This document shows, in pieces, positions 48,662 through 57,538 of a stretch of 64,000 nucleotides of DNA. The stretch spans positions 1,488,001 to 1,552,000 of the forward strand of contig NZ_LR778301.1 in NCBI RefSeq assembly GCF_902813185.1, in the 5' to 3' direction. The DNA comes from Denitratisoma oestradiolicum. GTDB taxonomy: Bacteria > Pseudomonadota > Gammaproteobacteria > Burkholderiales > Rhodocyclaceae. The notes beneath the pieces are model-generated. The model was not told where the DNA came from. It saw only the letters and a list, made by a program, of their open reading frames with translations, and did not search any database. Positions within the stretch are counted from its first letter, which is position 1, and each line of letters begins with the position of its first letter. A program made the position numbers and the translations under genes.

Positions 48662-49717
48662 TCAAATCGGCACTGGGGCCAGGAATTTTTCTACCGTTAA
48701 ACGGGCTGTCTCGGGGGTGGTCGCGTTCAGGGAGTCCAGAACGGTCACCTCTTTCATATTGTTTAGCCAGGTCAGTTGCCGTTTGGCGAACTGCCGGGTT
48801 GAGAATATACCCCGATCCCGCAATTCCGGGGCTGGTATGCGGCCCTCAAGCATGTCCCAGACCTGCCGGTAACCCACGCAGCGCATGGAAGGCAGACCTG
48901 CATCCAGATGATATTTCCGGCGTAACTCCTGTACTTCCTCTACCAGCCCCTCCGTCAGCATCTGGTCGAAACGCAGGGCGATGCGCCGGTGCAGTTCTGC
49001 CCGATTCGATGGCGCCAGGGCCAGGGTCAGGCTGCGATAGGGCAGGCCTTGTTCCCTCTGGCGGGCAAAGAATTCTCCCAGGGGCCGGCCGGTGAGACGC
49101 AGCACTTCCACCGCCCGCTGAATGCGCTGGGCATCCGTGGGCTTGAGTCGGGCCGCTGTCTCCGGGTCCAGCCGGGCCAGTTCCCGGTGCAGGGCCGGCC
49201 AGCCCTGTTCCGCCGCCTCGGCGTCGATGGCGGCCCGCAAGTCCGGGTTCGCCTCGGGCAGGTCCGCCAGTCCCTCCCGCAGGGCTTTGAAGTAGAGCAT
49301 GGTCCCGCCCACCAGCAGGGGCACCCGGCCCCGGGCCGTGATCTCCCCCATCACCCGCAGCGCGTCATCCCGAAAACGGGCTGCGGAGTAGCGCTCCTCG
49401 GGGGTGATCAGGTCAATGAGGTGGTGGGGATAGCGGGCCAGGGTCGCCGCATCGGGTTTGGCGGTTCCGATGTTCATGTCCATGAAGACCTGGGCCGAGT
49501 CGACGCTTACCAGTTCCACCGGGAAACGGTCAGCCAGCTCCATGGCCAGGGCGGTCTTGCCACTGGCCGTGGGACCCATGAGCAATATCGCCGGCGGGAG
49601 CCGGCGATATTGCTCATGGGGGGGGAGAGGCACTCCCTCCCGGCCTCCCTCGCCGGGCGAGGGAGGTGACGAAGTCGGCACGTCCGTCGGGCGGGGGACG
49701 GATAGCGGTGGCGTCAT
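48662..49717 (-). CDS. miaA: tRNA dimethylallyltransferase with in-frame N-terminal insertion
   Basis: This enzyme adds the isopentenyl group to A37 of tRNAs reading UNN codons. The core carries Walker A GPTASGKTALAMELA, the DSAQVFMDMNIGTAKPD substrate block and GGTMLYFKAL. It is 351 residues against about 310-316 usual. ATG 49717 overlaps the mutL stop (ATGA), so the start is well supported. The extra length is a Pro/Gly-rich segment between residue 4 (MTPP) and PPAILLMG, encoded by a C-rich repeat and a 21-bp hairpin. Activity is probably retained. Confidence 0.92.
   Translation of the reverse strand: MTPPLSVPRPTDVPTSSPPSPGEGGREGVPLPPHEQYRRLPPAILLMGPTASGKTALAMELADRFPVELVSVDSAQVFMDMNIGTAKPDAATLARYPHHLIDLITPEERYSAARFRDDALRVMGEITARGRVPLLVGGTMLYFKALREGLADLPEANPDLRAAIDAEAAEQGWPALHRELARLDPETAARLKPTDAQRIQRAVEVLRLTGRPLGEFFARQREQGLPYRSLTLALAPSNRAELHRRIALRFDQMLTEGLVEEVQELRRKYHLDAGLPSMRCVGYRQVWDMLEGRIPAPELRDRGIFSTRQFAKRQLTWLNNMKEVTVLDSLNATTPETARLTVEKFLAPVPI
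49575..49620. repeat. Perfect 21-bp inverted repeat, 4-nt loop, inside miaA
   Basis: Arms 49575-49595 and 49600-49620 match exactly. The inner arm is the normal miaA sequence around ILLMGP; the outer arm is its inverted copy, placed at the edge of the C-rich repeat insertion (49621-49672). It looks like an inverted duplication produced when the repeat was inserted. The whole structure is translated. Confidence 0.9.
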
Positions 49718-51471
49718 TGTCCGCGCATGAACAACTTGTCCAGCTCGTTCATGGACAGTTGCACCCAGGTGGGGCGGCCGTGGTTGCACTGGTCGGCCCG
49801 TTCGGTGGCCTCCATGTCCCGCAGCAGGGCGTTCATCTCGGGAATGCTCAGTGCGCGCCGGGCGCGCACCGCGCCGTGGCAGGCCATGGTGGCCAGCAGT
49901 TCGTTGCGGCGGGCCTCGATCACCCGGCTGGCGGGGAATTCGGCCAGATCGGCGAGCAGGGAGCGTACCAGGGCCGGCAGGTCGCCTCCCGCCAGCAGGG
50001 CCGGCACGGTGCGCACCGTCAGTTCCTGAGGCCCGGCTGGTGCCAGCTCGAAACCCAACCGGGCCAGGGTGTCCCCATGCTCCTCGGCGCAGGCCAGTTC
50101 CTTGTCGCTGGCGTTCATCAACAGGGGTACCAGCAGGGGCTGGGTGGAGGGTAGGCCGGCGTCGAGCTGATTCTTCAGGCCTTCGTAGAGTATGCGTTCG
50201 TGGGCGGCATGCATGTCCACCAGCACCAGGCCCGTGGTGTTCTGGGCCAGCACGTAGACACCATGGAGCTGGGCAATGGCATAGCCCAGGGGGGCATCCG
50301 AATTGGGGGGCAGTGAACCAGGGGGCTGAGGGGCGCTGAATGCGCTGCGGGCAAAGGCTAGATAGTCCTCGCTGCTGTTTTCCCTTACGCCCAGCGGAGC
50401 CTGGTAAGGCATGGGGCGGGAAAATCCCTCCATGACGCCCATGGTCGGGTTTCCTGCGGGTGGCGTAGTGGCGTGGGTGCCGGGCAGGGTCGCCAGGGGC
50501 GCGGCCAGAGTCCGTTGCAGGGCGTGGAATACAAACTGGTGCACGGCCCGGGCATCCCGGAAGCGGACCTCGGTCTTGGCCGGATGCACATTCACATCCA
50601 CCCCCGCCGGGTCCAGGCTCAGGAACAGCACATAGGCCGGATGGCGGGCACCGTGCAGCACGTCGGCGTAGGCTTCCCGGGCGGCGTGGGCCAGCAGCTT
50701 GTCCCGCACGAAACGGCCATTTACGTAGAAATACTGCTCGTCCCGGCCGGAGCGGGAATAGGCGGGCAGGGCGGCAAAGCCTGTCAGGCCGAGGGGGCCG
50801 GCGCCGACTTCCACCGATCGTGCATGTTCCAGGAACTCGCTGCCCAGTATTTCCTGGGCACGCCGCCGCAGATCGCCGGCTGCCAGACGACGGCGCTGGC
50901 TGCCATTGTGGGCCAGGCTGAAAGCGACGGCCGGATTGGCCAGGGCCATGCGCCGCAGGGCCTCGTCGCAATGGGCGTATTCCGTGGCCTCCGCGCGCAG
51001 GAACTTGCGCCGGGCCGGGGTGTTGAAATACAGGTCCGCCACCTCCACCGTGGTGCCTGCCGCCATGGCGGCAGGTTCCACCGCCAGGGTATCGCCCCGG
51101 ATGCGGCTGCCGTGCTGAGTGTCGGTGGTGCGGGAGCCGATGCTGACCCGGGCCACCGAGGCAATGGAGGCCAGGGCCTCGCCGCGAAAACCGTAGCTGG
51201 ACACCCGCTCCAGATCCTCCAGACTGCCGATCTTGCTGGTGGCGTGGCGGGCCAGGGCCAGGCAAAGATCCTCGGGCGCGATGCCGCCGCCATCGTCGGT
51301 AATGCGGATCAGGCGTACTCCACCCTCTTCCAGTTGCACGTCGATCCGGGTGGCACCTGCATCCAGGCTGTTTTCCAGCAACTCCTTGAGTACCGAGGCC
51401 GGGCGTTCCACTACCTCGCCGGCAGCGATCTGGCTGATCAGGAGGTCGGGCAGGGGATGGATGCGGGCCAT
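49714..51471 (-). CDS. mutL: DNA mismatch repair protein MutL
   Basis: This 585-residue GHKL ATPase has the N-terminal motifs LLENSLDAGATRIDVQLEEG, DDGGGI and YGFRGEALASI. The C-terminal dimerisation domain carries D419-M-H-A-x2-E-x4-E (VDMHAAHERILYE), the metal-dependent nicking endonuclease motif of methyl-independent MutL. It is in an operon with miaA (4-bp overlap). Confidence 0.95.
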   Translation of the reverse strand: MARIHPLPDLLISQIAAGEVVERPASVLKELLENSLDAGATRIDVQLEEGGVRLIRITDDGGGIAPEDLCLALARHATSKIGSLEDLERVSSYGFRGEALASIASVARVSIGSRTTDTQHGSRIRGDTLAVEPAAMAAGTTVEVADLYFNTPARRKFLRAEATEYAHCDEALRRMALANPAVAFSLAHNGSQRRRLAAGDLRRRAQEILGSEFLEHARSVEVGAGPLGLTGFAALPAYSRSGRDEQYFYVNGRFVRDKLLAHAAREAYADVLHGARHPAYVLFLSLDPAGVDVNVHPAKTEVRFRDARAVHQFVFHALQRTLAAPLATLPGTHATTPPAGNPTMGVMEGFSRPMPYQAPLGVRENSSEDYLAFARSAFSAPQPPGSLPPNSDAPLGYAIAQLHGVYVLAQNTTGLVLVDMHAAHERILYEGLKNQLDAGLPSTQPLLVPLLMNASDKELACAEEHGDTLARLGFELAPAGPQELTVRTVPALLAGGDLPALVRSLLADLAEFPASRVIEARRNELLATMACHGAVRARRALSIPEMNALLRDMEATERADQCNHGRPTWVQLSMNELDKLFMRGQ

Positions 51472-51573
51472 GGGAGCGCGGATTATAGCGGCCGGGTCGC
51501 CAGCTCACCGGGCAATCGTTTAGCCTGAGAAAGGTGCAGCGTAGGCGCCCTTAAAGGGAAGTATGCGCGGGTT

Positions 51574-53094
51574 TCATGCCCGGGAGGTATCCCGCCAGCG
51601 GGCTGGGCTGCTTCCCTTGGGTACTACTATCGGATCATCCCAGCCGGCGGGGGTGGCGGAGAGTTTTACTGCGGGTGCCAGGCGGCGGATTTCGCCTAAG
51701 GGTGTGGCACGGGTGATCATCTCCGGTGGTGGCAGGCGGTGGCGTGCGTTACCGAAGGCTTTGGTGAGCGCTGCCCGATCCATCATGCCGAGGGATGGGT
51801 ACCACATCGCGGTTCGGGTCAGGCTGATCGATACGTGGTAGCTGCCACCCTCCTGGGCACGCCGGAGCAGTGCTGCCATTGCACCGACGGCGCCCAGGTA
51901 GCCCGCCACATGGTCGTTGATCAGTAGCGTCGAGGGCAGGGCGGGGCGGCCGTCCACTGCTTCCAGTAGCGTCAGGCCCGAGGCCGCTGATCCCAGCATG
52001 TCGAAGCCGCCGCGCATCGCCCAGGGGCCTTCCCAGCCGTAGCAGCGGATGGTGACGACGACGATGCCTGGGCGGCGTGCAGCCAGTTCCTCCGGTGAAA
52101 AGCCGAAGCGGGCCAGTGCCCGGCCACGATAGTTGTCCACGAAGACATCTGCGCCGGTGGCCAGGGTCAGGGCCGTGCGGCGTTGCTCGGCATGGTTGAG
52201 ATCGAGGAACGTCGAGCGTGAGCCCACATTGGCATCCAGATAGACCCATTCATGCTCGAAGTCGTCGGGCTTGTTGAATTGCATGACTTCAGCGCCATAC
52301 TCGGCCAGGCTGCGCCCCACAGTGGGGCCTGCGATGGCATGGGTGCCCGCAAGCACACGGATGCCCGAAAGGGGGCGTGAGCCGGGGTGCCAGGCTTCGG
52401 GGGCGCTTTCGCCAATCTTGCGGATGTCCACCACCGGCGTTCGGGCCAGCAGGGCGCCTTGCGGGTGGGCAAGCCATTCCTCCGGACTGCGAGCGATGCA
52501 GGTGGTGAGGCCTTGTGCGTTGGCCTCGTCCTCCAGGGCTTGGGCGTCCCATTTGCGGATTGCGTTGCGTACTGCCTCCGGCGTGGCCGCACAGCCGAGG
52601 AACTTTATCCAGGACTTGGCTTGATGGGGATAGACGGCGGAGGCGTAAAGAAAGCGGCCATCCCTGGTGTCGTAAGCGTGGGCCTGCTCAATGGGGTTTT
52701 CGGTATGGAACCCTGGATAGGGCTGGCCGTTGAGGGTGGGATTGGCCGTCATCTCCGGAAAGATGCCGTGGGCTGCGCGGGCGATGTCGATCTCCAGATC
52801 CTGCTCCTGGCCGCTGCGCCGCCGCCAGGCAATGGCGGCAGAGGCGGCACAGGCCATGGCGGGAAGAGCGAATGCGCTGGCCAGTGGCGTGGCACTGGGG
52901 AAGAGCGGCTCCCGGCCGAGGAAGCGAATCGTGCCGCCAGTGTCGGTGGAGGTCAGGCCCAGGTCGGTCATCAGGGCCGCGAAGTGGTCCTCGATCGATG
53001 CCGGCGAGGTGGCCGCCCAGGCCCGCGCCGCAGGCATCAAGGCCAAGCTGCCGGCAGCCAGCGCACTACCGAGAAAGTTCCGGCGGGACGTCAT
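51574..53094 (-). CDS. CaiB/BaiF-type (family III) CoA-transferase with Tat signal
   Basis: This 506-residue protein starts with a twin-arginine signal: SRRNFLG at 3-9, a hydrophobic stretch and a cleavage-like ARAWA near residue 27. Most of the chain then resembles family III CoA-transferases, with FLDLNHAEQRR, a NYRGRALARFGFSPEELAAR block and CYGWEGPWAMRGGFDMLGSA. The Asp equivalent to the catalytic residue is D394 in LLINDHVAGYLGAVGAMAAL. A CoA enzyme in the periplasm would be novel; the signal may instead be a false lead. Single-gene unit. Confidence 0.82.
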   Translation of the reverse strand: MTSRRNFLGSALAAGSLALMPAARAWAATSPASIEDHFAALMTDLGLTSTDTGGTIRFLGREPLFPSATPLASAFALPAMACAASAAIAWRRRSGQEQDLEIDIARAAHGIFPEMTANPTLNGQPYPGFHTENPIEQAHAYDTRDGRFLYASAVYPHQAKSWIKFLGCAATPEAVRNAIRKWDAQALEDEANAQGLTTCIARSPEEWLAHPQGALLARTPVVDIRKIGESAPEAWHPGSRPLSGIRVLAGTHAIAGPTVGRSLAEYGAEVMQFNKPDDFEHEWVYLDANVGSRSTFLDLNHAEQRRTALTLATGADVFVDNYRGRALARFGFSPEELAARRPGIVVVTIRCYGWEGPWAMRGGFDMLGSAASGLTLLEAVDGRPALPSTLLINDHVAGYLGAVGAMAALLRRAQEGGSYHVSISLTRTAMWYPSLGMMDRAALTKAFGNARHRLPPPEMITRATPLGEIRRLAPAVKLSATPAGWDDPIVVPKGSSPARWRDTSRA

Positions 53095-53289
53095 GGCCGA
53101 GGTTCCTTTGTTGGTTGGGAGAATTACATGAGTGTAAATCAGGGTTTCCTTCGAATGCTATGAACCATTAACGCAGTCCCTTCGAAACGGAGTCGGCAAA
53201 AAACGGGTCGGGTTCCGCAGCGGCCCGGTTTCATCATAAGATGCGTCGGGTATAGCCCGTTCTGCATATCCAGCATGGAGAAAACCTCA

Positions 53290-53859
53290 ATGAGTTTCGG
53301 CCTGATCCTGCTTGGCGCCCTGGTCGTTGTTCTGATCTACGGCATTGGCCTCTACAACAGTCTGGTACAGGTGAAGCACGAAGTTGCCAAGGCCTGGGCA
53401 AATATCGACGTGTTGCTCAGGCAGCGCCACGACGAGTTGCCGAAGCTGGTGGAAGTCTGCAAGCAGTACAAGGAATTCGAATCAGCCACCCTGCAAAAGG
53501 TGATCGAGGCGCGCTCCCGGGTACAGACCGCCCGGGAACAGCAGGATATTCCCGCCCTGGGCCAGGCCGAGGGTGCCTTGCGCCTGGGGCTGGGTAGCCT
53601 GTTTGCAGTGGCCGAGGCCTACCCCGAACTCAAGGCCAACGATCAGTTCATGCAGCTTCAGAGCCGCATCACAGGCCTGGAGAACGCCATTGCCGATCGG
53701 CGAGAGCTCTACAACGAGGCGGTGAATATCAACAACGTGCGCATCGAGCAGTTTCCGGATGCCATTATCGCCCGCCAGTTCAACTTCCCGTCCCGGCCCT
53801 TGCTGGAATTCGCCGCGGAGGAAAAGGCTGACGTGGATATCAAGGCCCTCTTCGGTTGA
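53290..53859 (+). CDS. lemA: LemA-family protein
   Basis: This 189-residue protein has one N-terminal membrane helix (GLILLGALVVVLIYGIGLYN) and a helical bundle outside the membrane. LemA hallmarks are AWANIDVLLRQRHDELPKLV and LYNEAVNINNVRIEQFP. ATG 53290 is preceded by GGAGAAAACC; ATG 53275 is a less likely alternative. The GIDE-type gene follows with a short overlap or 11-bp gap. The role of LemA is unknown. Confidence 0.92.
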   Translation: MSFGLILLGALVVVLIYGIGLYNSLVQVKHEVAKAWANIDVLLRQRHDELPKLVEVCKQYKEFESATLQKVIEARSRVQTAREQQDIPALGQAEGALRLGLGSLFAVAEAYPELKANDQFMQLQSRITGLENAIADRRELYNEAVNINNVRIEQFPDAIIARQFNFPSRPLLEFAAEEKADVDIKALFG

Positions 53860-53870
53860 GTCCGGTTTCC

Positions 53871-54788
53871 ATGGCCGTGCGGCAGGCCTTGCGCCGGCAT
53901 TACGCCGCCCTCGTTACTTCCGGTGCCCAGCTTCTTCTGCTGTTCGTCGCCGCAGAGAGTGAGAGTCGGGAGGGTTGGCTGGTCTGCCTGGGCTTGATGG
54001 CCCTGATCAGTCTGTTTGCCTGGATGTCCGCTCTGCGGCGGCTGCGGGCCGTCAGGGATACTCCCACTTCCCGGGTGGCGTCTGCCGCCCAGGGCTATGT
54101 GGAACTGATCGGCCGGGGGCGCCCCCTGGATGGTGCGCCGCTGCTCAGCAAACTTTCCGCACTGCCTTGCCTGTGGTATCGCTATCAGGTGGAGCGCCGT
54201 GATAGCGACAATAAGTGGCGTACCGAGGACAAGGGGGAGAGTCAGGACTCCTTCCTGCTCGATGATGGTAGCGCAGCCTGCGTCGTCGATCCCTATGGTG
54301 CGGAAATCCTCACCCAGCACAGGGATGTCTGGCAGCAAGGGGACTATCGCTACACCGAGTGGAAGCTCCTGGATATCGATACCATCTACGCCATCGGCCA
54401 GTTTCGCACCCTGGGGGGCGGCAGTTCAGAGATAAATACAAATGAGGAACTGAAGGCGGTGCTGGCCGAATGGAAGCTGGACTCAAGGAAGCTCCATGAG
54501 CGCTTCGATCTGGACGGCAATGGGGTACTGGACATGAAGGAATGGTCCCTGGCGCGCCAGGCTGCGAAGCGGGAGGCCAAAAAGCGCGTGGCTGAGGTCC
54601 GGGCCATGCCCGATACCCATTACATGGTGCAGCCCCATGACGACCGACTGTTCCTGATCAGCAACCTGCCGCCGGACCAACTCGCCCACCGCTACGGTTT
54701 CTGGGCCTGGGGCCATCTGCTGATCTTTTTTTCGTCCCTGGGAGGTATGGGCTGGCTGCTGGGCTGGGGCGGGTCCTGGGCACAGTAG
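53871..54788 (+). CDS. GIDE-type membrane protein with a canonical EF-hand loop
   Basis: This is a 305-residue protein. ATG 53871 is used; TTG 53856 would overlap lemA. Two N-terminal hydrophobic segments precede a GIDE/MULAN-like domain (SAAQGYVELIGRGRPLDGAP; LSALPCLWYRYQVERR; DSFLLDDGSAACVVDPYGAE). Residues 213-224 form a textbook EF-hand loop (D213, D215, N217, G218, E224). A final membrane segment closes the protein. The EF-hand predicts calcium binding. Partner of LemA by position. Confidence 0.78.
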   Translation: MAVRQALRRHYAALVTSGAQLLLLFVAAESESREGWLVCLGLMALISLFAWMSALRRLRAVRDTPTSRVASAAQGYVELIGRGRPLDGAPLLSKLSALPCLWYRYQVERRDSDNKWRTEDKGESQDSFLLDDGSAACVVDPYGAEILTQHRDVWQQGDYRYTEWKLLDIDTIYAIGQFRTLGGGSSEINTNEELKAVLAEWKLDSRKLHERFDLDGNGVLDMKEWSLARQAAKREAKKRVAEVRAMPDTHYMVQPHDDRLFLISNLPPDQLAHRYGFWAWGHLLIFFSSLGGMGWLLGWGGSWAQ

Positions 54789-54829
54789 AATCCGAGCAGT
54801 CACAAGCCCCATGGAAAGGCGAAGCAGCA

Positions 54830-55273
54830 ATGGCAGCAGTTCATGAAAAGGCCAGTGGCCCGGACGGTCTGGTTGGCATCAAACTGGTGGTCGACGATCT
54901 GGAGGCAAGTGCCGCCTTTTATAAGGCAGTCTTCGGCATGGTCGAGACGGAGCGCATCAAGGTGGATGTGGGCATCCGCTATCCCCTCGACGAGATCATC
55001 CTTTCTCCGGGGGCTGCCCTGGCGGACAAGTTCGCTTTGATCCTGCTCAAGTACGTGGGCAAGGCACCTCCATCGCCCAGTGATCACATTCTGTGCCTCG
55101 CTGTGATGGATCTGGATGAAGTCATGGCCCAGGTTCAGCGGATGGGCGGCAAGGTGCTGCGGGCGCCGCAAACCGTGCGCACTGGAGGATCGAGAATGGC
55201 GATCGCCACCGACAATGCAGGCAATCTGATGGAAGTCGTGCAGATGCCGGCAGGCCAGGACAGCGCTCCCTGA
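54830..55273 (+). CDS. VOC-superfamily (glyoxalase-like) protein
   Basis: This 147-residue protein has two beta-alpha-beta3 repeats. VGIKLVVDDLEASAAFYKAV opens the first and DHILCLAVMDLDEVMAQVQR the second; NAGNLMEVVQ is the final strand with the metal-site Glu. It is a single-domain VOC protein that could be a lyase, dioxygenase or binding protein. The substrate is unknown. It stands 41 bp after the GIDE gene. Confidence 0.82.
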   Translation: MAAVHEKASGPDGLVGIKLVVDDLEASAAFYKAVFGMVETERIKVDVGIRYPLDEIILSPGAALADKFALILLKYVGKAPPSPSDHILCLAVMDLDEVMAQVQRMGGKVLRAPQTVRTGGSRMAIATDNAGNLMEVVQMPAGQDSAP

Positions 55274-55326
55274 TCGTGGTTTTTTCGCATCGGGTAAACT
55301 GCGCCGCCCTTTAGGTCGACCTCCCC

Positions 55327-55977
55327 ATGGATATCCTTCTTCAGTTTGTCGATATCGTCCTGCACCTGGACAAGCATCTGGAACTCCTGGTGCAGCAGTA
55401 CGGTACCTGGATCTACGTCATCCTTTTCGCCATCATCTTTTCCGAGACTGGCTTTGTGGTGACGCCCTTCCTCCCCGGTGATTCCCTGCTCTTCGTGGCG
55501 GGTGCGGTGGCGGCGGTGGGGGGGATGGACATCGCCCTGCTGGTCCTGGCGTTGTCCTTGGCGGCGGTGCTGGGCAACAGCCTGAATTACGCCATCGGCC
55601 GTTACCTGGGGCCCAGGGTATTCCAGTGGCCCGATTCCCGGTTCTTCAACCGTTCGGCGCTGGACAAGACCCACGCCTTTTATGAGCGCCATGGCGGCAA
55701 GACCCTCGTGCTGTCCCGCTTCCTGCCCCTGTTCCGTACCTTCGCGCCCTTCGTGGCCGGTATCGGGGCCATGGACTGGAAGCGCTTCACCGCCTTCAAC
55801 CTGGCCGGAGGAACTCTCTGGGTGGTGTCCCTGACCCTGGCCGGCTACTGGTTCGGCAACCTGCCCCTGATTCGCAACAATCTTTCCTGGGTAGTGGTTG
55901 CCATCGTGGTGATCAGCCTGATACCGGCCGCCGTGGGCTGGTGGCGGCACCGGCGGGAGAGCATCCCGCGGGCTTGA
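55327..55977 (+). CDS. DedA-family membrane protein
   Basis: This 216-residue protein has the DedA/SNARE-associated pattern: a reentrant segment with FSETGFVVTPFLPGDSLLFV, then ALDKTHAFYERHGGKTLVLS and SRFLPLFRTFAPFVAGIGAM. These arginines and acidic residues are the family's essential ones. DedA proteins translocate lipid carriers and affect membrane potential. The length is typical. The product is encoded 54 bp after the VOC gene. Confidence 0.92.
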   Translation: MDILLQFVDIVLHLDKHLELLVQQYGTWIYVILFAIIFSETGFVVTPFLPGDSLLFVAGAVAAVGGMDIALLVLALSLAAVLGNSLNYAIGRYLGPRVFQWPDSRFFNRSALDKTHAFYERHGGKTLVLSRFLPLFRTFAPFVAGIGAMDWKRFTAFNLAGGTLWVVSLTLAGYWFGNLPLIRNNLSWVVVAIVVISLIPAAVGWWRHRRESIPRA

Positions 55978-56001
55978 GTCAGGGCTGGGTTATGATGGGC
56001 C

Positions 56002-56700
56002 ATGGCTTTCCGCGCGCTGGTCTGTCTGTCGCTCATGCTGGCTGCCTGTGCCTCTCCGGCCGGGCGGGAGCAGGCGCCCTTAAGGCCATCCGGCCTGTTG
56101 AAGACCGATATCGACCGGGTGGCGGAGGGGCATCGGCAGGCCTGTTACGCCAGCCTGCGGCTCCTGGCCGAAAAGCTCTACCGGCGCAATCCCCAGGAGT
56201 GGCGCAAAGGGGGCTGGCGGCAGGCGGAGGAGGGGGTGCAGCGCCTGTTCGGCAGTCGTCACAATTGGCGCTTTCCGGAGTTGCAGGGGCGTTTCGGCAG
56301 CGATGCGATCCTCGTCGCGCTGGGGGAGGATTATCGGGACGACCGGGTCTTCGCCTTCATCGCCGGCCTGGGGGGCATGGTCCATGAGGCCTTCGACAGC
56401 AAGGACGAGTTCGACGTCAGTGATGACCTGGACCCGCAGAAGCTGTACAACGCCGCCCGCAACCTGGAAATCGCGGTCTGGAAGCTGGCCCAGGGGCGCG
56501 GCAGCGATGGGGCGCTGTTTCTGCTGTCCAACGAGGCCGGACCACCGGCCAATCTGAGTTTTGAAAGGGAGTTTGGCAAAATGATAGGCAACCTGGATCT
56601 GCTTTCCGTCCTGATCGCCGACAAGGCCAACCGCAACGTGGTTAAAGTCATCCAGAACGTGGCGACAGCCGTCTTCCTGCCTATCGTCGCCGTCAAGTGA
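56002..56700 (+). CDS. Putative lipoprotein
   Basis: This 232-residue protein has a lipobox at LAAC (Cys16) after a short signal (MAFRALVCLSLM). The body is helical and rather charged (RRNPQEWRKGGWRQAEEGVQ; YNAARNLEIAVWKLAQGRGS). The C-terminus ends in a hydrophobic stretch (VIQNVATAVFLPIVAV). I do not recognise the family. It is followed by the dispersed repeat before purN. The role is unknown. Confidence 0.75.
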   Translation: MAFRALVCLSLMLAACASPAGREQAPLRPSGLLKTDIDRVAEGHRQACYASLRLLAEKLYRRNPQEWRKGGWRQAEEGVQRLFGSRHNWRFPELQGRFGSDAILVALGEDYRDDRVFAFIAGLGGMVHEAFDSKDEFDVSDDLDPQKLYNAARNLEIAVWKLAQGRGSDGALFLLSNEAGPPANLSFEREFGKMIGNLDLLSVLIADKANRNVVKVIQNVATAVFLPIVAVK

Positions 56701-56729
56701 ACGCGCATGATTTTTTGCACTATTCCGAG

Positions 56730-56898
56730 GATGAAATGCGCAAAGGCAAATTGAACGCCCCCCACCCCTGTTCCAGGGCCGGCTTCGGTTGCGCGAAGCA
56801 GTGCTGCGCAACCCCGACTACTCCCCCTTCCCGGGGCGGGGCTGCTTGTCGGATTGCTGTGCTCGACCGTTACACTCGGCTCCGTTGATTCTCTTTTA
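56730..56898 (+). repeat. Dispersed 170-195-bp repeat, copy 2 (5' leader of purN)
   Basis: It begins GATGAAATGCGCAAAGGC, contains the same C-run, TTGCGCGAAGC hairpin and CCCTTCCCGGGGCGGGGC block as copy 1, and ends CGTTACACTCGGCTCCGTTGA then TTTTACGTTGA. It is 20-30 bp shorter than copy 1. It ends 7 bp before the purN ATG. Confidence 0.85.
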
Positions 56899-56905
56899 CG
56901 TTGAT

Positions 56906-57538
56906 ATGAAAAAGTACGTCATTCTGATTTCCGGGCGAGGCAGCAACATGCGTTCCCTGCTTGAGGCGGATCTGCCGGGCCAGTGCGCCGCCGTCATCAG
57001 CAATCGTCCCGACGCCGCCGGCCTGGACTATGCCCGCAGCCGGGGCGTGGCCACCGCCGTGGTGGATCATCGCCAGTTTGCCTCCCGGGAGGAATTCGAC
57101 GCGGCCCTGGCGGCCGAGATCGAAAGTCGCGAAGCGGACCTGGTGCTGCTGGCGGGCTTCATGCGGGTACTGACCGAGGGCTTCGTGCGTCGCTTCGAGG
57201 GGCGCCTCCTGAACATCCATCCCTCCCTGCTGCCTTCCTTCCCCGGCCTCACCACCCATGCCAAGGCCATCTCGGCCGGGGTACGGGTCCATGGTTGCAC
57301 GGTGCATTTCGTCACCCCGGCCCTGGATGCCGGGCCCATCGTGATCCAGGCGGCGGTGCCGGTGCTGGACGAGGACAGCGAGGAAACCCTGGGAAGCCGG
57401 GTGCTGGCCCAGGAGCATCGGGTCTATGTCCAGGCTGCCCGCTGGTTCCTGGAGGGGCGGCTGTCCATCCAGGGCAACCGGGTATTGCTGGCGGGGGCGC
57501 GGCCGGAGGAGACCGCGCTGCTTTCACCCCGGGAATGA
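56906..57538 (+). CDS. purN: Phosphoribosylglycinamide formyltransferase
   Basis: This 210-residue enzyme transfers a formyl group from 10-formyl-THF to GAR in purine synthesis. The phosphate-binding start is VILISGRGSNMRSLLEADLP. The catalytic region has NIHPSLLPSFPG with the essential His, and GCTVHFVTPALDAGPIV follows. ATG 56906 sits right after the dispersed repeat. It overlaps the DUF3108 gene by 4 bp. Confidence 0.95.
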   Translation: MKKYVILISGRGSNMRSLLEADLPGQCAAVISNRPDAAGLDYARSRGVATAVVDHRQFASREEFDAALAAEIESREADLVLLAGFMRVLTEGFVRRFEGRLLNIHPSLLPSFPGLTTHAKAISAGVRVHGCTVHFVTPALDAGPIVIQAAVPVLDEDSEETLGSRVLAQEHRVYVQAARWFLEGRLSIQGNRVLLAGARPEETALLSPRE

